Below are positions 8,898-16,401 of a stretch of 64,000 nucleotides of DNA, one piece after another. The translations under genes and the position numbers were made by a program. Origin of the DNA: Gordonia humi (GTDB lineage Bacteria > Actinomycetota > Actinomycetes > Mycobacteriales > Mycobacteriaceae). The stretch lies in NCBI RefSeq assembly GCF_014197435.1, contig NZ_JACIFP010000002.1, forward strand, positions 53,995-117,994. The letters are read 5' to 3'. How positions within the stretch are numbered: the stretch's first letter is position 1; the number at the start of each line of letters is the position of its first letter. The notes under the pieces are model-generated. The model did not search any database and was not told where the DNA came from. It saw nothing but the letters and a program-made list of their open reading frames with translations.

Positions 8898-9202
8898 GAG
8901 CGGGTACCACCTTTTCCCGGCAGATTCGCCTGGGACAGGTAGGCAGCAGCGCGGCGCAGGACCTCGTTCTCCTGCTCCAGCAGTCGCACACGCCGCTTGG
9001 CCTCCCGGAGCTCCTGGGATGCCGCGGCGGTCGTGCCGGGCTTGATCCCGGCCTCCACGTCGGCCTTGCGAATCCACTTCTGCAACGTCATGGGATGGAT
9101 ACCGAAGTCGGCGGCGATCTGCTCGAGCGTCACACCGTCTTCACGATTCTGAGCGACGCGAACAACGTCGTCGCGGAACTCCTGGGGATAGGGCTTGGGC
9201 AC
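8894..9202 (-). CDS. IS3-family transposase OrfA (copy A)
   Basis: A helix-turn-helix protein that binds the IS ends. The N-terminus reads VPKPYPQEFRDDVVRVAQN, the HTH is TLEQIAADFGIHPMTLQKW, and a coiled coil follows (EAKRRVRLLEQENEVLRRA). I take the GTG at 9202 as start because AAGGA lies about eight bases upstream; the longer open frame to 9265 reads through the terminal repeat. Its 3' end overlaps orfB. Confidence 0.8.
   Translation of the reverse strand: MPKPYPQEFRDDVVRVAQNREDGVTLEQIAADFGIHPMTLQKWIRKADVEAGIKPGTTAAASQELREAKRRVRLLEQENEVLRRAAAYLSQANLPGKGGTRS
8912..8918 (-). other. -1 frameshift slippery heptamer, copy A
   Basis: On the minus strand the orfA codons GGA AAA are preceded by G, giving G GGA AAA. 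This fits the X XXY YYZ slippery rule, and a slip of one base enters the orfB frame (GGG AAA AGG). It lies 15 bases before the orfA stop. The same heptamer is at 26135-26141 in copy B. Confidence 0.5.
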
Positions 9203-9272
9203 AACAACATCCTTCCAGGCCGCCCCGGCAGGGCAAGCCAGATCAGATGTCACCAACTCGTGCACCAGCCCC

Positions 9273-9497
9273 TACCTCGACTCGTGCTACGAGCAAGGCC
9301 AACTGGTGTGCTCAGGTCCTCAACACGATCGCACCGGCGGCATCCTCGTCGTGCGCGCCCCAACGCCAGAAGCTGCCAGGGCGATCATTGACGGCGATCC
9401 GCTGGTTATTGACGGGTGGGTGACCTATCGCCTGACTGGTTTCGCAGCCACCCGCGCATGGTCGTCTGAACTCACCGAGGTGGCACCCGCAACGTAG
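9273..9497 (+). pseudogene. 3' part of a YciI-like gene, cut by IS3
   Basis: About 74 residues remain after the IS3 right end: YEQGQLVCSGPQHDRTGGIL followed by RAPTPEAARAIIDGDPLVIDG and a normal stop at 9495-9497. This is the C-terminal part of the YCII ferredoxin-like fold. The N-terminal strand with the family's His and start is missing. YciI proteins often occur in aromatic and ring-degrading clusters. Confidence 0.65.
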
Positions 9498-9566
9498 TAA
9501 ACGCTCGATCGGCACGTCCGCTCGGTAGCAGTCAGCTCACTAGATACCCGCCGGGCGATGCACTCA

Positions 9567-10388
9567 TTACATCGCCGACGCCCGATCTACCGGTGCGTTC
9601 GACCGACCATTGGTGCGGGTGTGGTTGGAGTAGCGAAGCTCGCTGGCGATAGCCACGGCAAGCGGGTCGGCCAGACGCAGCTGGGCCAGTTCCTGGTCGT
9701 CGAGGAAGGTCGTCCGCTGATGAGTGAGGTAGGCAGCCATGGCGGTGCGCGCCGCAACGGGATCGTGCGCAGCTATAGCCTTGGCGATCGCCTTGCGATC
9801 GGATTGAAACTTACGCGCTCGCTTCTGCCATGAACTTACACCTCGCTCCCGCATCACTTTGAGCTGCAGATGCAGAAGGATGTCGATCAAGAAGTGTTCA
9901 AGTTGGGATTGCAAGGGATTGTGTGCGGCTTGGGCCACCGCCACCTGGAACCCACCGATCGCGTCAATTAACGCGTCGATGGAGTCGAGTGTGCCGATCG
10001 CGTCCAGCCGCTCATACGCGGCTGCAATGGCATCGAGATCGGTCTGCGTCGCGGTGGTCGCTGCGCGCTCTGCTGAATCGCTCCCGAGAACGCCTCGCAC
10101 GTCCAAAACCTGCAGAATACTAACGTTTTCGAGTTGAAGCATTGTCTCCAGGCTCGCACGCAAGAAGCGACCACCGTCTCCGCGAACCCAGGCACCGCTG
10201 CCGTGGCGGACCTCAATCAGCCCCATCGCGTCTAGGACCCGGACCACCTCGCGCATCGTCGGTTGGCTGACGTCGAACTGGCGGGCGAGCTCTTTCTCGG
10301 TGGGCAAACGCGTCCCCGCGGCGAGTTTTCCGGTGCTGATGTCCCGTCGAAGACTCTCGATAATTTCGTCACTCACCTTGCGCTGCAT
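9567..10388 (-). CDS. GntR-family regulator, FadR subfamily
   Basis: A 273-residue repressor. The N-terminal winged HTH spans about residues 5-75 (KLAAGTRLPTEKELARQFDV, then SQPTMREVVRVLDAMGLIEV). The C-terminal all-helical FCD ligand domain has the FadR-type metal-site pattern, with D and H residues around residues 95-225 (DVRGVLGSDSAERA, HNPLQSQLEHFL). It is divergent from the truncated AMP-ligase gene, and the intergenic region holds TTTGGTGACCAGG. Because the same motif occurs before the serine hydrolase and between the glcD and crotonase genes, it probably controls all of them. The effector may be an acyl-CoA or organic acid; that is inference. Confidence 0.85.
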   Translation of the reverse strand: MQRKVSDEIIESLRRDISTGKLAAGTRLPTEKELARQFDVSQPTMREVVRVLDAMGLIEVRHGSGAWVRGDGGRFLRASLETMLQLENVSILQVLDVRGVLGSDSAERAATTATQTDLDAIAAAYERLDAIGTLDSIDALIDAIGGFQVAVAQAAHNPLQSQLEHFLIDILLHLQLKVMRERGVSSWQKRARKFQSDRKAIAKAIAAHDPVAARTAMAAYLTHQRTTFLDDQELAQLRLADPLAVAIASELRYSNHTRTNGRSNAPVDRASAM

Positions 10389-10426
10389 GACTCTCGGTCC
10401 TTCCTTGACAACCCCGACAGAAGACT

Positions 10427-10439
10427 TTTGGTGACCAGG
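10427..10439. promoter_or_regulatory. Putative GntR operator (autoregulatory)
   Basis: TTTGGTGACCAGG lies between gntR (start 10388, minus) and the AMP-ligase start (10485, plus). TGGTGACCA is a 9-bp palindrome, the classical shape of FadR-subfamily sites, and matches 5419-5430 and 6972-6992. Confidence 0.55.
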
Positions 10440-10484
10440 ATACTTAGCGGGCGAGAAGAACGCTTCGATAACCCGAGGTATGTT

Positions 10485-10841
10485 GTGCCGTTCAGCGTGA
10501 CCGACTTCCTAGAGCGGGCCGCAGCCGTGTACCCGCGCCGGGTAGGCGCGGTCGATGAGCCTGTCCAGCCCGCCGGCAGTCAGGGCGAGTTGACCTACGC
10601 CGACATCGCCGACCTCGCGCGGCGCCAGGCGGCCATACTAGACGAACTAGACATCGCAGCCGGTGAGCGTGTCGCGATCGTCAGCCACAACTCGACCCGA
10701 CTGCTCACATCGTTCTACGGCGTCAGCGGGTGGGATCGGGTGCTGGTGCCGATCAACTTCCGGCTCCGACCTGATGAGATCAGCTTCATCGTCGAACACT
10801 CCGGAGCCCGGTTGGCCTGCAACTTATTTCGTCACCAGTGA
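10485..10841 (+). pseudogene. AMP-dependent acyl-CoA ligase, N-terminal fragment
   Basis: The first 115 or so residues of an ANL-superfamily ligase are present: TDFLERAAAVYPRRVGAV, then GELTYADIADLARRQ and ERVAIVSHNSTRLL. The start is GTG at 10485 with GAGG nine bases upstream. The frame breaks at about 10826 (GARLACNLF), exactly where the repeat element with GTCAC termini begins. The ATP-binding P-loop and C-terminal domain are absent, so it is dead. It was the second transcription unit beside gntR. Confidence 0.7.
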
Positions 10842-11060
10842 CGTAACGCTGCTGTCCTGTCCGATTCAGGACTAGTTGAGAGTAATCCAGGACAAACTGA
10901 GAGTTGTCCGAACTCGGCATCGATTCCGAGAAGACATGAGAGTGACCGTCGCCGTCACGGCTGACCGTCCGTTGGACCCTGCCTGGGCGGCCGCCCATAG
11001 CCCGGCTCGACGGGTGTCGAACCTCGCCGCCGACAGTCCACTCGTTACGTCACATGTGAC
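10831..11060. repeat. 230-bp element with terminal inverted repeats (MITE-like)
   Basis: The left end GTCACCAGTGACGTAACG (10831-10848) and the right end CGTTACGTCACATGTGAC (11043-11060) are inverted copies matching at 16 of 18 positions. The right end lies within a perfect 28-bp palindrome at 11041-11068. No convincing coding sequence lies between them. The AMP-ligase gene is broken at the left end. I cannot assign it to a named IS family. Confidence 0.45.
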
Positions 11061-11618
11061 GTAACGAGTATTCGCTCGACGAGACAGTGATGGAGGCAGA
11101 AGCCGCACACAGGCTTTTTCCACTGCGGGCATATGTCGCGGTCTCTTTCTCTGTCGGGCGGGTGAACAAACGTTGGTCGCGCGGACATTCTCCTGAGCTC
11201 GCATCGAGCGGGTTGGTGCGGTCGAGGACGAGTCAGGTAGATGCGGGTGGCGTCAGGGGTAGGTGCGGGCTCGCCAGCGGCTGCTTCTGTCAGCGTCTGT
11301 GCCGGACAGTGGCTGGCCGGTCGCGTCCGTGGCGAATCCCGTGATTGCCAAGGTAGGCGGACCTCGGTTCCGAGACGCATACGTCGGCACGACCCCTGGC
11401 AGGTCCCCGATAGCCGGGCCAGGCCGTTCTGGAGCCAGTTCCTTCTTGCAGTCGATCAGTCGATCTCGACGACGGGCTGCTGATGGCCCGGCTACACCCC
11501 CCTCTTTAGAGGGTACCGATCGCACCAAGGTTGTAACACCATGTAACGGACAACACAGTTTGTCGAGGGCTTACGACCCAGAGCCTGCCAATCAATGAAG
11601 TTTACGGGAAGGGTAACC
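11061..11618. other. Intergenic region without a recognised gene
   Basis: About 560 bp between the repeat element and the low-GC crotonase gene. Open frames here show no family-like composition. The only clear signal is the palindrome at 11495-11518. The stretch may be debris left by the insertion. Confidence 0.5.
11495..11518. promoter_or_regulatory. GC-rich palindromic operator, site 1
   Basis: ACCCCCCTCTTTAGAGGGT and the following ACCG closely match ACCCCCTCCTTGGAGGGT plus GCCG at 16309-16331. Each precedes an acyl-CoA-metabolism gene on the plus strand, here by about 100 bp. Two copies in front of related genes support a shared regulator. Confidence 0.55.
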
Positions 11619-12488
11619 ATGCAGAAGACACATCCTCAATATGCGGATTTCGAGGCAGTCAATGTCCAGATTGAAAACTCCGTTGCAACAATCCGCCTTA
11701 TCGGGCTTGACCGCATTATCCAACTAAACGATTCGGGGTCTCCCGCAGAAATCCACTTCGATCTTGGACGGGCACTCTCGCGACTTCGCGAAGACCACTC
11801 AGTTCGGGTGGTCGTAATAACAGGAATAGAGGATGGAAAGCCTTGGCATCTACCCGCGCCGCCATTTAGCGAATCCGTCATTGAAGACTTCCGGAAAGAA
11901 GATGCCGTCGCAGACGACAGTGAGGGCGTCACTCTTCCAGACTATCTCTGGAAGCCATTTCACGGTGTCCGCATTCTTCACAATGCACTCGCCGAGATCG
12001 AGAAGCCTGTAATCGCAAAAGTGAATGGCGATGTTAGCGGCCTCCCGCAAACCATAATGTTTGGCTGCGACTTGATTGTCGCGCGGGAGGACGCAGTCGT
12101 AATTGATGTTCACATGGATCTCAAAGATTCTCTTGGATTCGATACGGTCCCCGGAGACGGCGGAGCTAGCCTAGTCCCCATGCACATGTTCCCCGCCAAA
12201 GCGATGGAATACTTACTACTCGCCAAACCCTACACCGCTAAAGAGCTGGAAAGAATGGGATGCATCAACTATGCCGTTCCTCAGGACCAACTCGACGATA
12301 TTGTTGACGAGATGGTGCAGCAACTGCTGTCTAAATCCGCGTATGCGCTCGCGATGACAAAACGTGTCGTCAAACGCAGAGTTGCGGAACAGATTAATTT
12401 GACACTCGACTCTTCATCAGCGTATGAATGGATTAACTTCCTTCATCACCAGGGAAGTGGCGGAAAGGCCTCCACTAGTCTCGCCTAA
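11619..12488 (+). CDS. Crotonase-fold (enoyl-CoA hydratase/isomerase-like) protein
   Basis: A 289-residue crotonase-family protein. Its core is EIEKPVIAKVNGDVSGLPQT followed by FDTVPGDGG and PYTAKELERMGCINYAV. The VPGDG motif is shared with the crotonase at 7088, but the histidine seen there (H139) is not conserved (SGLPQT here), so its reaction may differ. The start ATG at 11619 has GGAAGGG seven bases upstream. Base composition is clearly lower in GC than the neighbours, roughly half by eye, which points to separate acquisition. The palindrome at 11495 lies upstream. The C-terminal tail (GSGGKASTSLA) may have been altered by the adjacent insertion. Substrate unknown. Confidence 0.7.
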   Translation: MQKTHPQYADFEAVNVQIENSVATIRLIGLDRIIQLNDSGSPAEIHFDLGRALSRLREDHSVRVVVITGIEDGKPWHLPAPPFSESVIEDFRKEDAVADDSEGVTLPDYLWKPFHGVRILHNALAEIEKPVIAKVNGDVSGLPQTIMFGCDLIVAREDAVVIDVHMDLKDSLGFDTVPGDGGASLVPMHMFPAKAMEYLLLAKPYTAKELERMGCINYAVPQDQLDDIVDEMVQQLLSKSAYALAMTKRVVKRRVAEQINLTLDSSSAYEWINFLHHQGSGGKASTSLA

Positions 12489-12504
12489 CTGGAAATCTTC
12501 TCAC

Positions 12505-12605
12505 CGCCCAGATCATCCAGGGCTAGGTCTGCCAAACCATGCGACAGTCGTAGCTCGCAGATCCACCTTCGATTTGGCTTATCCTTGCCCTGGATGATCT
12601 GGGCG
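12505..12605. repeat. Extended stem-loop with 19-bp perfect arms
   Basis: CGCCCAGATCATCCAGGGC (12505-12523) is the exact reverse complement of 12587-12605. Within the 63-nt loop a second pair (GCCAAA and TTTGGC) adds a nested stem. It starts 17 bp after the crotonase stop. It may be a terminator, a repeat element or the end of an insertion. Confidence 0.5.
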
Positions 12606-12659
12606 ATAATCATAGGCAGTCGAGCCAAGTAGCGTTCAAAGATCTTGCGTACCGGGAAG

Positions 12660-12940
12660 TAGACTGGCAGGTGTCTGTGGGTGCATCCGGCAGCGTACCC
12701 GGCGGGGGTTTGGTAGCCCAGCGCTGAGTGTCGGTGTCGGTGGTTGTGGTCGTCCTTGAAGTCGTCGATGACCACGCGGGCCTCGAGCAGAGTGGGCCAG
12801 CAGTTGCGGTTCAGGCACTCGTCGCGCAGCCGGTTGTTGAACGACTCGATGAACCCGTTGTTCCACGGTGTGCCGGGTGGAATGTAGGAGATCCCCACCG
12901 ATGACCGCCAGATTTCCGTGGATGATCGTGCGTGTGGGAG
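12660..12940 (-). pseudogene. IS3-family OrfB fragment
   Basis: About 90 residues of a transposase core remain on the minus strand: GISYIPPGTPWNNGFIESFN carries the catalytic E, followed by RLRDECLNRN and HSALGYQTPAGYAAG. Both ends of the gene are missing. The sequence differs from the IS3 copies at 8 and 25 kb. It truncates the acyl-CoA dehydrogenase at about 12940. Confidence 0.75.
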
Positions 12941-13431
12941 ATTGGGGGTCGCACGGGCTTCGCCGCCGTGGGTTGTCCATGCCTTCGCCCCGGTGATGAC
13001 GTATTCGTCGCCGTCGCGGACCGCGCGCGTCCTTATCGCCGCCGGGTCCGAGCCGGCATGGGCCTCGGAAAGCAGTAGGCGCCGAGCAGCTCCCCACCGA
13101 GCATGTCGGGCAGCCACCGCCGCCTCTGCTCCTCGGTCCCGGCGTGGAAGAGCCCGAAGCAACTCAGCGCGTGCACGCTGGTGCCGACGCCGATCGCCGC
13201 CCACGCCGAGGCAATCTCCTCGACCACTTGAAGATAGAGCTCGTAAGGCTGCTCGCCCCCGCCATACTCATCCGGATAGGGCAGCCCCAGCAGGCCCGCT
13301 CGGCCCAGGGTCCGGAAGACCTCTCGGGGAAAGGTGTGGCTCCGCTCGGCCTCGTTCACGAGCGGCTGGAGTTCCTTGTCGACGATGCTCCGGGTCAGTT
13401 CCATCAGCTCCGCCGACTCCGGCGTCGGCAT
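12941..13431 (-). pseudogene. Acyl-CoA dehydrogenase, frameshifted and truncated
   Basis: The N-terminal half of an acyl-CoA dehydrogenase (alpha,beta-desaturation of acyl-CoA, FAD). Residues from ATG 13431 include SHTFPREVFRTLGRAGLLGL and ALSCFGLFHAGTEEQRRRWL. At about 13070 the frame shifts: GAYC should lead into SEAHAGSDPAA but that motif lies in the next frame, consistent with a one-base loss. It continues as YVITGAKAWTTHGG before the IS3 fragment takes over. The catalytic C-terminal domain is lost. It is divergent from tetR with operator repeats between them. Confidence 0.8.
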
Positions 13432-13475
13432 CAGGCGGGTAACGGGCAGAACTTCTCCTTCTCCATAGTCGACAT

Positions 13476-13516
13476 CAGTACTATAGCTCACACTACAGTA
13501 CGGATTACAGTACTGT
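13476..13516. promoter_or_regulatory. TetR-type operator repeats
   Basis: CAGTACTATAG (13476-13486) is followed by TACAGTAC at 13494-13501 and again at 13506-13513. The last copy extends to ACAGTACTGT, a near-perfect palindrome. They lie between the divergent acyl-CoA dehydrogenase pseudogene and tetR at 13526, about 10 bp before the tetR start. Confidence 0.55.
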
Positions 13517-13525
13517 CGGCCAGGC

Positions 13526-14140
13526 ATGGAGACCACCCTTGGCCCCCGCCGCTCCACTCGTCGCGACGAGCTGCTGTACGGCCTGATCGAGATCTTCCTC
13601 GCCGAGGGCTTCAGCAGCTCCAGCCTCGAGGACCTCGCGGGCAGACTGCAATGCTCGAAGTCGACGCTGTACGCGATCGCGCCGAGCAAGGAACAGCTCA
13701 TCACCGTAGTGACGCGCGCCTTCTTCCGCCGCTCGACCGAGCGTGTCGAGACCAGCCTGGCAGCCGCCGACGAGCCCACCGACCGGATATCGGCCTACCT
13801 CGACGCCATCGCGGCAGAGCTGGCCCCAGCCTCCGCGCTGTTCTACGCCGATGTCGACGCCTTCGCACCCACCCGTGAGATCTATTCACGCAACGTCGAG
13901 ATCGCCGCCCGCCGGGTCCAGGAGCTGGTCCGCGACGCCGAGCGGCCGGGACGCCCCGTCGACGCCGCCTTCGTCGGCGCTGTCGCGGCACACGTCATGT
14001 CCTCCATCCAGCAGGGCCGCATGCGCGGGCTCACCGGCCTCGACGACGCCGCGGCCTATCGCGCACTGGCCCACCTCATCGTCTCCGGCGTCGCCGGAGC
14101 ACCCGTCGCTGAGCCGTCACCGGAAGAGAGACAGCCATGA
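13526..14140 (+). CDS. TetR-family regulator
   Basis: A 204-residue repressor. The N-terminal HTH is at about residues 12-58 (FSSSSLEDLAGRLQCSKSTL). The C-terminal helical domain (about 70-195) would bind an acyl-CoA or similar ligand; family membership alone does not say which. It is divergent from the acyl-CoA dehydrogenase and immediately upstream of the thiolase (ATGA overlap), so it probably regulates this beta-oxidation module through the CAGTAC repeats at 13476-13516. Confidence 0.85.
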   Translation: METTLGPRRSTRRDELLYGLIEIFLAEGFSSSSLEDLAGRLQCSKSTLYAIAPSKEQLITVVTRAFFRRSTERVETSLAAADEPTDRISAYLDAIAAELAPASALFYADVDAFAPTREIYSRNVEIAARRVQELVRDAERPGRPVDAAFVGAVAAHVMSSIQQGRMRGLTGLDDAAAYRALAHLIVSGVAGAPVAEPSPEERQP

Positions 14141-15391
14141 CCGAAAGCACCTCCACCACCACCCCCAGCACCGGCGCCGCCCGCGGCTCGGTCATTGTCG
14201 CCGGAGCCCGCACCCCCATCAGACGACTCCTCGGCGCACTCAGGGACGTCCCCGCTGTCGACCTGGGCGGGGTCGCCATCCGCGGCGCCCTGGCCAAAGC
14301 GGGAATCTCCGGCGAAACAGGTCGACTACGTCATCATGGGACACGTCATCCAGGCAGGGACCGGACAGATCACCGCCCGACTAGCCGCCGTCAAGGGCGG
14401 CGTACCCATGAGCGTCCCCGCGCTCACCATCAACAAGGTATGCCTCTCCGGATTGAACGCCATCGCCTTGGCCGACCAGCTGATCCGCCTCGGCGTCCAC
14501 GAGATTGTCGTAGCCGGTGGAATGGAGTCGATGAGCCGCTCCCCCCACCTACTCCCCACCGGACGCACCGGAGTGAAGTACGGCGATGCCAAGCTGGTCG
14601 ACTCGATGCCGCACGACGCACTCTTCGACCAGTTCACCAGCCAGTCCATGGGACTGCTCACCGAGGAGCGCAACCGCCTCTCCGACGGCCTGACCCGCGA
14701 GGAGCAGGACGCGTTCGCTGCGCGCAGCCACCAGCGCGCGGCGCGGGCGATCACGAACGGGCTCTTCGAGGAGGAGATCATCCCTGTCAGCGTGCCGGGG
14801 CGCGCGGGTAGCGTCGAGATCACCGCCGACGAAGGCGTCCGTCCTGAGACGACTGTCGAGACCCTCGCTGCGCTGCGGCCGGCCTTCGACCCGCGCGGCA
14901 CCGTGACCGCGGGCTCCTCCTCGCAGATCTCCGACGGCGCCGCCGCCGTGGTGGTGATGAGCAGGGCCAATGCCGAGGGGCTGGGCCTGACCTGGATCGC
15001 CGAGATCGGCGCTTCCGGCCAGGTCGCCGGGCCCGACTCCTCGCTGCAGCCCCAGCCCGCCAACGCGCTGCGGCGCGCCCTTACCCTCGAGGGGCTCGAG
15101 GTGGCCGACCTCGACCTCGTCGAGCTCAACGAGGCGTTCGCCGCCGTCGGCGTCCAATCCACGAAGGAGCTGGGCATCGACCCCGAGAAGGTCAACGTCA
15201 ACGGCGGGGCCATCGCGCTGGGGCACCCCGTGGGCATGTCCGGCGCTCGAATCGTGCTGACTCTCGCCCACGAGCTCCGCCGCCGGGGCGGCGGTATCGG
15301 TGGGGCCGCGCTTTGTGGAGGCGGCGGGCAGGGCGACGCCTTGATCATCCGAGTGCCCGGCACCAGAGCCGCAGGCCGGGTCAGGCGATGA
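14137..15391 (+). pseudogene. Acetyl-CoA acetyltransferase (thiolase), single-base frameshift
   Basis: Thiolases cleave 3-ketoacyl-CoA or condense acetyl-CoA. The start ATG overlaps the tetR stop. The N-terminus ([18 protein letters not shown]) is in one frame. At about 14315 an extra A in GGCGAAACAG shifts the frame, after which [14 protein letters not shown] continues in the other. All catalytic elements are then present: [10 protein letters not shown] (nucleophilic Cys), [15 protein letters not shown] (His) and CGGGGQGDA (second Cys). Apart from the one base, the protein is full length (about 417 residues). Either the gene is newly inactive or the base is a sequencing error. Its 3' end overlaps the convergent luxR gene by 11 bp. 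Confidence 0.85.
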
Positions 15392-16205
15392 CACCGGCGC
15401 GACGCGCGATCACGATCGCCTCCAGGCGCGAGACGGCGCCGAGCTTCGACATCGCCGACTTCATGTAACTCTTGACGGTGTACACAGTGAGCCCGAGCGC
15501 CTCGGCGATCCGGGCGTTCGTCAGGCCCTGGCCCGCGAGGCTTAGCACGTCGGCCTCACGCGTGGTCACTCGCGCTGCGACGGCGTCACCTGCAGGGGCT
15601 GCGGCGAGGCCTCGGATGATGCGGTCGATCTCGCCCCGCAGAGCCGGATCGTCGGCCGACGCCGCCAGTCGGCGAAGCCCGGCATCGGCCGCACGGAGCT
15701 GCTCGCGCAGGCCCGCGCTCTCCGCCTCGGCCGTCGAGCGGCCTCGCGTCGCTCCGGCCAGCGCCTCGTGCACGACGAGCTGCTGCTCCAGCGCACGAGT
15801 CTCCTGAGTGATCGCGTCCTGGACCCGACCTCCGGCGACCTCGTCACTACGGTAGGCGCCGTAGATCACCGCGATCGTTCGCCGATGAACGATCACCGGG
15901 CTCGCCACCACCGATCGGAACCCCTCGGCACGAATCAGTCGGTCGTAGCGGTGGGTGATCGCGTCGGTATCGAAGTAGTTCTTGACCGCCGCCGTACGGC
16001 GCAGGGCTACCACCTTCCCGCCCAGGCCTTCGCCAAGGCTCACCGCCAGGCCGGCGAGTGCGCCGACGGTCGGGCCGTCGAAGCGCTCCAGGATCAGATC
16101 CCCTCCAGGCCCGACCGGACCTCCGAAAGCCACCGAGACGCCCGACCGCCGCCGAAGCCGCGCAAGGGCGCCGCCCAGAAGCTGCGACGACTCACCGGCG
16201 CCCAC
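15381..16205 (-). CDS. LuxR-family regulator with GAF-like sensor domain
   Basis: A 274-residue transcription factor. The N-terminal two-thirds is GAF-like ([58 protein letters not shown]). A short helical linker at about residues 135-200 follows. The C-terminal LuxR/NarL HTH is at about residues 210-270 ([20 protein letters not shown], then [20 protein letters not shown]). The start is GTG 16205 with GGAGG just upstream. It diverges from the acyl-CoA synthetase and lies about 100 bp from the palindrome at 16309, which I infer is its operator together with 11495-11518. The inducer is unknown, probably an aromatic or acyl ligand. Confidence 0.8.
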   Translation of the reverse strand: MGAGESSQLLGGALARLRRRSGVSVAFGGPVGPGGDLILERFDGPTVGALAGLAVSLGEGLGGKVVALRRTAAVKNYFDTDAITHRYDRLIRAEGFRSVVASPVIVHRRTIAVIYGAYRSDEVAGGRVQDAITQETRALEQQLVVHEALAGATRGRSTAEAESAGLREQLRAADAGLRRLAASADDPALRGEIDRIIRGLAAAPAGDAVAARVTTREADVLSLAGQGLTNARIAEALGLTVYTVKSYMKSAMSKLGAVSRLEAIVIARRAGVIA

Positions 16206-16308
16206 GACATCCTCCCTTCACCGCTACCTCGCATCCTCCCCTGGACCTGGCGTCGATCCTACAACTACAGACCCTCGAAGTTTCGTGTGAGCCGGGTCGC
16301 TCGCCGCC

Positions 16309-16331
16309 CACCCCCTCCTTGGAGGGTGCCG
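16309..16331. promoter_or_regulatory. GC-rich palindromic operator, site 2
   Basis: ACCCCCTCCTTGGAGGGT followed by GCCG, containing the perfect palindrome CCCTCCTTGGAGGG apart from its centre, lies between the divergent luxR and acyl-CoA synthetase genes. It matches site 1 at 11495-11518. It is about 70 bp before the synthetase start. Confidence 0.6.
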
Positions 16332-16401
16332 TGTCTCTGTGCCGGCCGTCACACTGTCTTTGTGGGGCGCCCGCGGGCGCTCGAACGACGAGAGGCGATG
16401 C

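Larger units (their letters stand above)
8005..9272 (-). mobile_element. IS3-family insertion sequence, copy A
   Basis: A 1268-bp element with orfA and orfB on the minus strand. The terminal repeats begin GGGGCTGATGCACGG at the left end and GGGGCTGGTGCACGAG at the right end (minus strand), matching at about 20 of 24 positions. It appears identical to copy B at 25228-26495, in the same orientation. The base runs immediately flanking this copy differ (TGCAG on the left, TACCT on the right), so it has no target duplication of its own. It truncates a VOC gene on one side and a YciI gene on the other. Confidence 0.85.

Noticed and set aside
14326..15394. Two long frames antisense to the thiolase gene
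   Set aside because: High-GC shadow frames with low-complexity composition. The sense strand carries all thiolase motifs.
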